Shown here: piece by piece, positions 1 to 13,100 of the stretch
Position numbering within the stretch: the stretch's first letter is position 1
Layout: every line of letters begins with the position of its first letter
Assembly (NCBI GenBank): GCA_002633005.1
Contig: NMRA01000956.1
Location: forward strand, 23,088 to 87,087
DNA: 64,000 bases
DNA from: Phoronis australis
Taxonomy: Eukaryota; Phoronida; Phoronidae
Direction: 5' to 3'
Made by a program: the position numbers and the translations under genes
Notes under the pieces: model-generated
The model's input: the letters and a program-made list of their open reading frames with translations, nothing else
Told to the model about the DNA's origin: nothing
Databases searched by the model: none

Positions 1-203
1 AATAGAACAGATTCGCACGGTAAAGTCAACGCAAAACCAAGTGGCGGGAAACGCTTGCCTCCTAAAACGTCACTTCCGAAGTAGCGGACGAGTAATTTAT
101 AAAATTACGAAAAGCTATAATTAAGTGGAAAATATGTCTAGGATAACCAACCAACCTTATTTTAGCTCAAAATGACATGGAAAAAGGTTGCCTTCGCCTT
201 TAA
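1..203. mobile_element. End of a THAP-type DNA transposon copy
   Basis: This stretch is nearly identical (roughly 95% by eye) and in the same orientation as 57074-57272, the right terminal arm of the THAP-bearing element in the homeobox gene intron. It runs from internal sequence (AATAGAACAGATTCGCACGG) to the terminal sequence ending GGTTGCCTTCGCCTT at about 203. The rest of this copy lies outside the window to the left. No target-site duplication can be checked because only one end is present. Confidence 0.8.
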
Positions 204-3200
204 TAATTAAATGTTTGTGTTGATTACTTTTTAAATGTTATGCTGCTTATTGTCATTTGGTTGAAGAAGAAACATGAAATTGCTGAATAGTCTTGCGGTG
301 CAGGCGAAGTGTATAGCTTCAGAATTGAATTGATTTTTATATTTTGATATTATCACAGAAAAAGACCATCTGAGCATGTAATTGGGTAAGTTGGGATGCG
401 GACTCACTGCCCTGTTGAATGTTGGGATCACTCCGTGACCTTTTATTGTTTGCGGTTTTGTTTTAGTTACGTGAAGGTTTACGCTTGATTCCCGGTTATG
501 GTGTGTTGACACTGATGGCAGACATGAGGGTAGTACTACTAGATGAGAACCTTTTTAAAAATTTCTTGTCGTAATTGGTTTAGAAACAGTTGTGATGAGG
601 CATTACCAGCAAACTCTTGTCATGTGTTTTGGAAAAAGATACCATACAAGTTCACAACTTGTCCTTACATGTCTGACTGAAACCAATGCAGAATTTCCAA
701 TGGCATGGTATTGCCTTTATCTGGTTTACACAAAACTGCAATGGATCAACATTTTTAGTTAACTTGTTTCAACAATTGGATACTTGATAAGTGATGTAAT
801 AGTTATTACAATCATGTTACATTTTAGTCTGCAGTCATTTAGTTTGATCCGGGACTAAATGCATTGATTAAAAAAAAAGAAAATGTAATACAGCTATTGG
901 ATCATAAATGGGATGTATGCTGAGGGAAATGGCGACTATCTTCAACAGGGAATGAAAGCAATTAAAGGACATCCAGTGTTTGGGTCCCTGAAATTGAATT
1001 AGGACAACAGGGATATTTGTGACTCACAGTAATTAAAACCAGAAATACTGCATGAAATGCTCCACCTGTTGTCAGATTTCAACTGATCTTTAGAGCAAAC
1101 CAACTGTATGTGGCCCAAGGAGTGAATAATGATTGATGTAAATGATCCTTTTGGCAGGTTTGAAGACAGTCACACACTGGAGGGAGTCATTGTCTTGGAA
1201 GAATTCTGTAAAGAACTGGCGGCCATAGCATTTGTAAAGCATCATGCCATCGACTCTTTGTGAAGCATCACGTCATTGACTTTTTTATGAAGAGATCGTG
1301 ACACCACGGTGGTCAAGTGGAGTGCGGTCAATGTGTACCTAATGAAAAACACAAGCTGGACTTGACAGTAGTGCTGTTAGCTTTTTCAAGGAACCTGTTA
1401 TATTTTATGTTGGGATATCTACTTGGCACAGTGGAAGAGGAAGGCACAGCATTCGGTATGAAGATTTAAGCACAAGTCCTCCAACTGAACTTCTACTGTT
1501 GTATGGCTATAGTACTGGTCAGCAGTACCTGGTATCAAGACCATGCAGTGTTCAAATTTCAGTCGAATTGGATACTTATATGAAACTGGTAACCATGACG
1601 ACACTGATGACTTCCTCATCGCCGATCACCATTGGTCTGAGAGATGCTGTTGCACATGTTGGCACAGTTAATGTCTTGTGCTTAATTGGGAGTGTTTTTA
1701 AGAATTCCTTTGGGTGTTACCGTGAGCATCCTTTTTAGTTGAATTTAATGTGTGCAATCCGAGTTGTATTTATTGAACAGTATTTCCATTGGATTTAACC
1801 CTGCATATTTATTATACAGAGGCCTCCAGTTGATAGTAGTCTTTTATTAAATTTAGATAACCATTTTCAAGATTTACTAACACTTAAACTTGTTTTAAAC
1901 TGGCATATTTATTCTTGGTTTACCATCATAGGCGTCTAATGCTAATAGTAATGGTTTTATTATTCCCACGTAATTGAACTTAAGTTTTCTGTTATATGAT
2001 GGAATATGCAGTCTGGTTGCTGGTCATTTAATTTTTTAAGTTTATTTTAATATTCTGTAGTCTAAGGCTTAGCTTATTAATAAATGAATGCTAAATGTTC
2101 TACTATCTCCCTGCTACTATAATCTATGTTTTACCTACACGTATTGAATCAGTGATCTGTGCCGTTACTGTCGAGTCATTTGGAGAATGGGATTAGGAAT
2201 TTTGCAGAGCTGTCGAGGTTAAGGTGAAGAGCAAGTTAAAATTAACAGAATTATCAATTTGTCTGAAGTTTACTTAAAGTTTCAACATTTGAATAAATAT
2301 TCAGGCTTTACTTTGAAATTTTAATGTTGTAAAGTTCAGTCACTCCAGGCTGACATTTGCACAAGGTACAAGCTGTAACTGAAATGGGTATATGCAGACT
2401 GTTTGAAAGAAAGATAAATACCATATACCTTGTAGAAAGGAGACACACGATGTGATCTAAATTTTGCATGTCTTGAGTACTTCACATAAAGCAATACATA
2501 GAGAACACTTCTCTCGTCTCTAATTTATGAAATGAGCAAAACCTCTTGGAAATTTTGTCAAAATCCCGAGGCTTGCCAAGTGATTTTGTTATCTCACATG
2601 AACTGTAAAAACAGCCGTTTTGCCGAAAAGCTCGAGGTGTCTAAAACTTTCAGCCACATGACGCAACTTTTATAAAAACGTGCTTGTGCTGTCAAGTAAA
2701 CCCAATTAATTTTTGTAATATTTTCATTTTAAAACATAACAATCTGTAAATTGCATTCAGCTTTCATAATAAACATGCAAGTTAGAATCTTGTCAAATGT
2801 TAATAAATTAGTCTGCAGGGCTTCCCCGTCTGTGAGCACAGAATTGACAGCACAGCTAGGCAGTCTCACTGTGTGGTTTCTTGAGTTGAGGTTCATCTCT
2901 GAATGTACATGATGCTGCTGCTTTGGATGTCATGTTGAACCTCGTCTCTTTCATGGAATTCTGGCATTGTTTGGTTGCTGGAATTAGTGTTGCACAGATA
3001 AAATGTAAGGGATATAGATTTCTACTGTTCACTACTTTGTGATTTGCCCTGCATGTAATATCAAAAAATTACGTACTCTGGTTTTAATTCATTAGCCAGT
3101 CCTGTCATAACACATGGCCGGTCATGTGAGAAATATAGATCGATTCCTGGTTTCCTTGAAAATACATCTTTGAATTGTGGCGATTCTTTTTGCATTTACA

Positions 3201-4028
3201 CGTTCAAGTTCTGTGATTAGTGTCCCAATCTCACAGTAGACTGAAGCACTTCAAGTCATTGGCATTAAAATGACCCAAACATATTGAGGTTTCAAATGAT
3301 CCCTGTCTTGGTGAAACGGTGTTGCAGAACTAGTGTTCACTTTAGCTCATTTTCATTGCCAGTGTTTGAATTGAATCATTTACTATTAATCATAAGCCAA
3401 TACTAGCATGTGTTATCGTGTTTACATCCAGATTGTCACCACAATGCTCACAAAAAGTGTTGTTGTATTGAGCAGTGCCAAGCGACTATTTCTGTTTTGT
3501 TAACTGGGCTTCATTTCTTTGCTTTCTTTTCTCGTAAAATTTCTCTTTGTTGAACTCCTTTCGTGCTGACTCGCGAAATGCTGTTGATTTCCATGACACA
3601 TTTTGCTGCCTTAAATATTAAGATGAAAAGTTTTGTCCATTTCATGCCAGTTCATAAGCTCTGACTGCATGGTCAATGTTCTGACTACTTTGCATGCTTG
3701 TGCATTATTTGTTATTTTCTGTTAATCCGTGTTACATGTAGACTGAAGTGTGTCAACACTACATTCTGAGGGCATGATGTTAAAAGTTTAAGACATAAAA
3801 CGTTTCCAAAACAATGACTTTTAATCAAACGCAAATAAAATGCATGTAACAACAAATATTTAAAAATTGTATGCAGGTCATGATTTTAACAAATGAATAC
3901 AACAGTCACCTGAAAATTTCAACAAGTTATAACGTATAAAATTTAAAAATTCAACAAATAAAATATTCAACACATGCTCAAACAAACTTGCTTCAGATCT
4001 AGGAACCTCCACTCTTAATGCATCTAAA
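204..4028. other. AT-rich stretch with no recognised gene
   Basis: No reading frame here has a recognisable domain or convincing splice sites. The longest frames (about 60-80 residues) have random composition. The part next to 4029 is presumably the REC8 3' UTR on the minus strand. The rest is intergenic or could be UTR of an unseen neighbour. Confidence 0.5.
3820..3825 (-). promoter_or_regulatory. Candidate REC8 polyadenylation signal (ATTAAA)
   Basis: On the minus strand ATTAAA occurs about 205 nt after the REC8 stop codon. It is the common variant hexamer, and I saw no canonical AATAAA nearer the stop. Such a hexamer occurs often by chance in AT-rich DNA, so support is positional only. 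Confidence 0.3.
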
Positions 4029-4111
4029 TTACCAGGATGTTCCACGGCTGATGATGATCTCTCCATGAAATCTTCGCTGACGGAGGAAAACAATTCTCTG
4101 TTTTCCGAGTT
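4029..4111 (-). CDS. REC8: REC8 last coding exon
   Basis: An 83-nt coding part after TATTTTTCAG. It encodes ELGKQRIVFLRQRRFHGEII and ends GTSW with TAA at 4031-4029. This corresponds to the second half of the winged helix (…QE.PYG.L.I..G..). It ends without the usual PRF-type tail, so the C-terminus is slightly divergent. Confidence 0.85.
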
Positions 4112-7100
4112 CTGAAAAATATATTACTTCACAACATCCAAATCGTCAAACTGCGCGACATTCTGTGATTTGCACCACCCAAGTGTTCACTTTATCTATG
4201 TTTTAGTACAGCAGAAGAATCCAGCTGTTGGACTCTTCAATTCTAAGACCAACCAGCTTTAAGCTTAAATATTATCAAGATGTTTTATTTAATTGTCATC
4301 CACAATACTCCAAACAGAGAGTAGTCACTTGATTAGAAAATCCAGCCACTGGTTTTAGAAGTCCTGTAGGCATGAATGTTTAACTTTTGAACAACTAATA
4401 TCTCACTGTCATGTTTAGAAGTCCTGTAGGCATGAATGTTTAACTTTTGAACAACTAATATCTCACTGTCATGTTTAGAAGTCCTGTAGGCATGAATGTT
4501 TAACTTTTGAACAACTAATATCTCACTGTCATGTTTAGAAGTCCTGTAGGCATGAATGTTTAACTTTTGAACAACTAATATCTCACTGTCATGTTTAGAA
4601 GTCCTGTAGGCATGAATGTTTAACTTTTGAACAACTAATATCTCACTGTCATGTTTAGAAGTCCTGTAGGCATGAATGTTTAACTTTTGAACAACTAATA
4701 TCTCACTGTCATGTTTAGAAGTCCTGTAGGCATGAATGTTTAACTTTTGAACAACTAATATCTCACTGTCATGTTTAGAAGTCCTGTAGGCATGAATGTT
4801 TAACTTTTGAACAACTAATATCTCACTGTCATGTTTAGAAGTCCTGTAGGCATGAATGTTTAACTTTTGAACAACTAATATCTCACTGTCATGTTTAGAA
4901 GTCCTGTAGGCATGAATGTTTAACTTTTGAACAACTAATATCTCACTGTCATGTTTAGAAGTCCTGTAGGCATGAATGTTTAACTTTTGAACAACTAATA
5001 TCTCACTGTCATGTTTAGAAGTCCTGTAGGCATGAATGTTTAACTTTTGAACAACTAATATCTCACNAAATTTGGAGTCAAGACTCCAAATTTCGAGTCA
5101 AAAAATTTTCGAGTCTGACATTAGGCACGCCTATTTCGAGTTTGGACTCCAGTCGAGTTGAAAATGAGATTTCGAGTCCGAGTTCGAGTTCGAGTCTGAC
5201 ATTAGGCACCGGGCCCTGCTCGGATAAGCCCCCTTTGCGAATTTTGAAGATTTCCAGATAAGCACCCACTTCTCGGTTAAGTGCCCATCCCCCAATACCA
5301 CCATGAAAAGGTAGCAAAACAAAGAAATTTTAGTTCAATGACATAAATGACATTAGTACGGTTGGTCAGTCCTAGAATTTTGAAAGGTGTTTTTCGGCAT
5401 GAACTAGTGGGTACTTAGCTACTTGAATAATTGTGCCAGTTAGAGAGTGCCCACTAACCATTGGCATCGGCAACTTGCCTTATGGCAAGTACTTTGAACT
5501 TTCAATTTCAAAGGTCACAGCCTGAAATGGCAACTCTCTGGCTTAGCGGTTAAGCACCCATGTTGAAGTAGGTGCCCACAACAGATTTCTTATTTTATAT
5601 TTAAGCCCCCGTGTCTGGTTAAGCAGCCACCCCTGAAATTTTTAGTTTTGTCAATTTAACATCTCTTACCATTAATTCAAAATGAATGTTTACTGTAATA
5701 CTAATTCAATAAGTGAAAATGCAAACTTAAGGAAAGTGTATCATCAAGTGAGTAGTAAAATAATTATTGTTTAAGTTGGGACTAAAATTTGCTCAAATTG
5801 CACTTTTTATGCAAAGGGTTTACTAAACTGCGTCAAATACTCATTCAAATTTTCATCAAACTCCAACAAGTATGCCCTGTTGTGTGCTAGTGAATTTTTT
5901 TCTCCGAGTGTATTCCTGCTGTGTGAGGATCTGTACTGCATGTTCAAATTTGCCATTAGTGATACAATCTCATAGCGACCTAACACAAACAGTTAGCAAA
6001 AGAAACAAATTTAGATTTAACTTGTTCAAAACATTCTAAGATGACTGTAAAAACTGTACCTAAAATTGGAACAGATGTCACTGTCTTGAAATTCATATTG
6101 CAAACACAATCAATAAAATGCCCATGGATCTGATCGAGGTACACCCTGTAATTATTTTAAGCTCAGTGACTGCATTATACCGCTGAACATATGCCAGTGC
6201 TGTCCCACGTAACTAAGTATATACAGCTACTAAAATTAAGCCTTTTTTCTGTATTTTTTCCTAGACTTTTACTTCTGTTTGTACAATTCACTACAAATTC
6301 AAATGCGCCGTGGCAGTAGTCCCCACATCGTGACTGTTGCGTGTGACTAATTAAATGTGTCTCACTTATTGATGCAAACACACCCATAACAAATCAGTTG
6401 CGAAAAGCTATCATGAATATTTAATGATACATCATCATCTGATTAGTATTTCAATCACACTGTGTTAATCAGAACTTACCAAGAACAGACATGAACATGC
6501 TGGCGGCCACCGACCTGCGATAAGATGTTGGGCAAATCTGTGCGAAGGTTGTCTCTGGCTGAACAGTTGTCAGTGACGCTATTAGTCTGCAAGACACCCA
6601 ATGAATAGTACCATTATTTCAAATAGTGCTGTCCGTCTACAAAAGCTAAATCATAACAGGAATTGGCGAGTATCTTAGATTACTAAAGAAGCCCAAAAGA
6701 GCCCTAGCATGATAGGCACTTGGAAATTCACTAATTATTATAACAACACCTGGAGACTCCCAGATACAAAGAGTACTAGCCTCAAATATAGATTTTAGTA
6801 ACTTGACAAATACAGGGTGTCCCAAAAATGTACTCACACTCAAATATGTTAATGGGAGTTTAAATTAAATTCCCGTGGATCAGACTCCATGTCTGGGCAA
6901 GGAAGTGCAAATTAAGAAACTTCTTAAGTTATCAAATTAATATTAAAAGCACTTAATATTTTGATTCAAAGACTTACTGCCTATTTGGTACACATCTTGT
7001 TGAATTTAAGCCAGTAATCTCATCCGTAAGTCTTTATTACACTGTGAAGTTGAAGTGTGAGGAAAATTTTGGGGACACTCTGCATAATATGCAGACATTT

Positions 7101-10100
7101 TTATGCACATCAAATATACAGTACACTCAGTTATTTAAATACAACAGTTCACCTTAAGACTTCATCATGTTTCAAAGTTAACATCTTGTGTTGGTCAGCT
7201 GACCCCTGCTTATCGACTTCAGGTGACCCCTTAAGACCAGGGGAGATAACCTCTTCCTGTGCTGGCTCCTCAACCACAATGTCAAGATTGGTGTCGATAA
7301 ACGTCAGTGGAACCGTGTCCATGTGTTCTGGTATGGAGAGTTCATCTTCAGACGAAGAGGCCCTTGATAACCGACTTCGCTTGCGAGCAGATCTGAACAA
7401 TTAAATAAATAAATTATTCAGTCCATAAATTCCACAGCTGTTTGGCTGTTAGGATATGATTTTAGTGTAAATGAAGATTCAAACTCCAACCAACATTAAA
7501 CGCCTCGGAGAGTCTTCAAGCAAAATAAATTAAGACAAAACACAAAACGATAGCTAGCAGTTAATAATGCAAAATGGAATGATCTGTTTCAGTAAAACCA
7601 GCTAGTTCCAAATAACTTTAATTAATATGTTGTTTGCCAACTGAGGAGTTCAAAGTTCACTACAATCACTGATCAAAAGTAAGTTATTCACAAGCAAGTT
7701 TGTGCAATAAAAAGAGAACAAAAAAATACGCTTAAGTGTCCGATCATTTCTCACACATTTTTGATTAATGAATTCATACATGAATCAGGATTGTGATAAA
7801 TGATATCAAGCTGATGATAAATGATCATCACTCAGGGCATCATTCGTGGACAATCTCTTTCGATCATTTATCAAGAGATTTTAATATTATCACAACTGAT
7901 GACAAACCTTGCATAAAAATTATACCAACCATTTCATCAATCACCTCATACTGATTACGGATTTATTGCAATGGATGACAGAATCTGATTTGAATTCATT
8001 TAATCTTAATATGACAAATTTTGGTCAACAGAACTTGCTGTCTGGATAAAAAAGAAGACTGATTGACAAGTTAGTATTTTTACCCTTCGGTCAGCATTAC
8101 ATCAGACTTGTGAGCAGGAGACAAAATCCTGGATGAGCGCGACAGGTCTTTCATGCTTTGTTCAAGAGACGTGTCCTGCCGTAACTGCTCGGACACTGCG
8201 CTTTGCTAGAAGTAACATGATGACCAATAAACTTATAAGAAACTTTTATGCATGTCATTTTCATAGGCGACCTGCTTGATTATGACATGTTGGTCATTTC
8301 TACACTTGTTGCAAATCCTGTAGTGCTTATCAATAAGACAACGAAAATAGCATATGATATCAATTGGTTCTGTTCACCTGACTCATTTTGAAACCTGCGC
8401 CTCACTAAAACAAAATGTCCATTTGTATCATTTTTGAGACTTTTTTCAAAAGCTACACAAACGTATCTATTAAGTCATTTTTTTAACAATTTGACCATGC
8501 TTTGACTAGGTTTTGACTTGCAATGGGTGTCAGGTGACTTTTTCTTTGTGAAAATTAGGAAAACTAAGAACTCTAGCATCAGTTTACAAAGATCAGAACA
8601 AATTTTGCTTCTTTAATTGGCCTTATATAAGTGTTGCTAATAGTTTGTGACTTTTATTTCACAAGTAACAGGCACACATGATGCTCCCAATATACTTGCT
8701 AAAAATATTCAGCAATTCCGTAACTTTGAAAAACTCCATGGTAATTCCACATGGTCATTTGAAATAAAATCCCCATTTCCCATAACGAGTGCCCAATTTG
8801 CATCACAACTTTGACCAGAGCAACTTTGTAAATCAAAGCACATTACACTTATTAATCTTATAACGAATAACAAGAACCACCAATGACAGATGATTGACAT
8901 GATGACCTACAGTGACCATAGAACAGTATAGTCTTCCAAGATTTTAGCCAAAAGATCTCTTTAAACTTTCATATTACTAACCTCGACTTGGGGAACATTA
9001 ACTGGTTCTGCAACTTGAAGAAGTTCTTCTTCTATATCTGAAAGTATTCCTGATAACTGATCTCACTCAAACACAAAAACAGACACCATGAATATTAAGC
9101 AATTTATGAATTTTTATAATTGGTCACATCAGCTCTAACTTCATAATGCCGCAATCATCCATTCAAGTTGACTGCTTAATCCACACATCATACAACTGGT
9201 GTTGAACTTTCACCAACTTTGGAATGTACTTCATTCTCACAGGTTCATCATTTCTTCCTCTACCATTCTCTTACAATTCCACAATTTATTTTTCCTTAGT
9301 CCTTTGACATTATTTTTTTCAATTCTTACTTAGTGAGAAATCAGGAATATCTTTGTCTTCAACTTTTTGAGTCCAATGCATAATTATAATTTCTCAAATG
9401 GTTCTGTTGCCATGTATCAAAATTCCAGATAGAAGTCTCTAACTCCAGTTCCCAGACCAGCAGATATAAGATTTTAAAAGTGTGTGTGGTACAAATCCCC
9501 AGACATGTACCCCTAAATCACATGGGCAGGATCAAGATTCCTTATCCAGACTTATGTTGGGTAAGGAATCTGGTGCCTATATCTCCGTGCATCAAGCATT
9601 CTCATCATGTGCATTGCATTTAGGGGAGTGAGTCAGGGGTTAACTTAGCATCTGCTGCTCTGGGACTGGGGTTTCAAGGATTGTAGGACTACATGGTGAA
9701 ACTTGGAGGTATATGGCCTTGGAATCTGTTTCCACCCAGACAGTACTTAAATTCATCTACTATAATGCAGAGACCACATAGATCAACGTTCAAGCGATGA
9801 TTTATGGAAATATAATACAACATAGAATCAACATACCACTAGGGTGAGCCACTGTCCATAGCTCATTTTCACCTTCCTGTGCCTGGCGCTTTGTTTTACA
9901 GTTTCTTAACCACAGTGGAAGTAGTTGATGGTTCCCCATGGCTTTTGGAGAATTCATTCACAACAGACAGTATAGTTATCAAAATGAAGTAAATATAAAG
10001 CCAAAACTAAATAATTATTTGAATTCTGGCTAGATCTAAATAAAATCCTAGCAATTACATGTTGTGGAAATCCTAACGACTTACCGCGCAAGTCCATGAA

Positions 10101-13100
10101 AAACTTGAGTGCTCTAATAACCTCAAATTCAACAATGACAAAAAATGCCATTTTTATTTCGACAAAAGTTCGACAAAACCGCCGTACAGTACTGGCAAGG
10201 GTGTTTATCCTACTAAGTTTCGCAGAATTTGGCATACATCTAAGTGTCTAGTTCATATTAAAAACCAAAACGCATTTTGGAAAGTGTGGTTCATAGAGTT
10301 GTGCTGTCACAACATCGACAAAAAATTTCCTTTGACAAACTGACCAAAAATCCGAAATCAAAAGCTGCTTCATTCCTTACAAAATCAGCAACACGATTAT
10401 GAAAAGCATCCAGAACAAAACTTCAAGACAATTAAGCACTTCTACCAGAATTTGAGCAATTCAATTCAAGTTTACAGTCAATTTCTGTGGATTGCAGAAA
10501 AAGCAATCCCAACAAAATTAACAAGGCAGTTTCATGCTTACGCTTACCACGCGTCAGCCTAATTGTGGTACTGCTCCTAAATGCGGGACTGCGCCTAATG
10601 GTAGGACTGCACCTAATGGTGGGACTGCGCCTAATGGTGGGACTGCACCTAATGGTGGGACTGCGCCTAATGGTGGGACTGCGCCTAATTGAGGGACATT
10701 TGAGTAGAAACTCACATTGATTGTGGTGCTCTGGATAAAAGCGCACATCAACGAGAATGTTATCGAACAAAACAAGCATAAATTGCTGTGTGCAGGGTGT
10801 CAGAGAATGAATGGTGTCACACTCGAATCAATGATCTACACAAGGGAAGGCAGCCACATAACCTCAATGATGGCGAAGTTATTGACTTGATACACACCGG
10901 TCACTTCATCTTTGGACACAGACAGCAATTAAAGTCAGACATGGTAGATTTTGATTAGATGTCAAAGCCAATGCCACAGTAGTAGACAGTCAGGTTGAGC
11001 AATGACAACTCCAATGCTGCTAAAATGTTTATTAACTACGGTGTAATTGTTTTTTATAAGGAGTTGAACCAAGCATAATTTTTTATTACGCAAGTTGTTC
11101 TTGAAAATAATGCTCGTAATGCGTTTTAAAAGACAAGTGCATATTTTCAGAATTCAACTTTTCCAGTACCCCCCAGAGTGTCACTAACGCCACACGCTGT
11201 GTGAAATAAAATGTATTTAATAGACTAAGTGTATTTTATAAAATCATTCTACGTGCGCTTTTAACCGGAGCACCGCCTGTGCCTGATTGCCTAACTTAGG
11301 GACATTTGAGTAAAAAATCTTGCAAAAAACGCAGTGATCCATATATAGGTGCATGCCCCTAATCGCGAGGCTATACGGTAATTTCCCTCTTTCTTGACCC
11401 CATGTAATTTTCCTGTATTTTGACACAGGCACATGTATCCGAAATATTGCAGCATTTTTTCAAAGAAAATTCTGCTTTAAGTGTTTCAAATACAGATGCA
11501 TGAGCTTATACTTGCAGACTCATGCGTCTAATTGTGGGTATAGGACTGGCTGTAGATTCGTACATACTAGCTTATTGTGTTGCATAAAACTGGATTGACA
11601 TTTAAGTGTACAATGTAGCTTTGCATAGTCACACACGTCAGGTGCCTTGTTCTCAACATATAGATGCGGCAGTAAGTAAAAGAATGGTCGCTTTAAAATA
11701 TTTGAATGCAGAGCATTGGCAAAAACAGACAACGTAAGACCCACCTTTCCTAGTTGGTTGCAGAAAGAAATCTTGTAACTTTCTGGCTTTCACAACAGGT
11801 ATCACATCAACCTAATAAACAAAGAAAGCATTATTGGTGAAAATGAAATTTTTGTGTAATTAACATAATGATTTTTTATCCACCACTAAAATGTCATTAA
11901 CCCAATGAAAAAATATTGTATAATCAAATCAAAATAGCCACGTTAGTAAAACTGTCCTGTGCTTCAAATTTGACTCAATACGTCGACAAAGACAAGAAAC
12001 GCAGGCTACTAATGTTGTCTAATAACTAGGTACCTGGCTCTAGTCAGACACATTGAACTTGCTAAATAAAATACTATGTATAAAGGTACCATAATTATTC
12101 AACATCTGAGCATATGACCCAGTGTTCAGAAGTCTGGCTTAAGTCACATATCAGAGTATTAAATATTCTGTAAACTTATAGGATGAAAAGCAGTCGATGC
12201 ATTTCAGTAATAGCAACTGGCGCACTGTGCTTGCGGGTTCTTCACAGAAAGGTCAAAGGTGTGAAACTGCTAATAAAATTAATAACAAGTGATCGTAGCA
12301 AAACATTAAATGATTTACCAAATCCATGCATAAATCTCCTGCAGTTGCTAGGTTGTTCCTAATGGTACTCTTTGACAAAGTAGTCTCTTCATCAGCAAAT
12401 AGAAGTTGTCGCTTACGGAGAGCCCTTTTTTTCGTAGGGCTGGGCATTAAGGGTGAGAGTTCAAAGGTCACATCTGCAGGTCGCGGCCGTTGAACTGGTG
12501 AATTTTGCGGAGGAGTTACCCCGGGGCTAGCGCGGTGTCGCTGCAGTACAGGTGGCTCTTCCAAGAGTGCCGAGGGAACACGGGGAGTTTCGTGCAGTCT
12601 GCAACCAATAAATTTACTCAGAGGTTGTCTTGAATAATCCACATATGAGCATTAAAATAGTATCACAACCTTATTCAAGCTTGGACAATATTCTTCAAAT
12701 TTTTTGGGACTACCTATCAAAGATTCCACACTAACATTACATAAGATTGCTAGCAACACGGCATACATCTTTATTTATTTTAAACCAGTGCACTCAGTTA
12801 TGCCTTTGCCACATGATCTACGCTGTGTTGCGCAAACAGGTTATTGGATAATGCTTTTTTCATCATGATTTGATGTGAAAACGAGTTTTTCTAGGTGACA
12901 GATTTTGCTCAAGAAAGCCACTTTGACTTATTTTTAACCAGCAACATGCACACCTGTGGTTACCTTAAGACATGGTTTTGCAATTAAGCTTTCAATTTCT
13001 TGCTAAACAAGACAACTGGACAAACGAGATTTCACTCTATATATTTGGCAAGGCTAATTTAGCATACTCAAAATCCAGTTGTTGAGGTGATATTTAGCAG

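Noticed and set aside
9622-9680. tRNA-like sequence (GTGAGTCAGGGGTTAAC ... GGGTTTCAAGGATT)
   Set aside because: It resembles tRNA A and B boxes, but the B box is poor and I could not fold a cloverleaf. At most it is a decayed SINE head.
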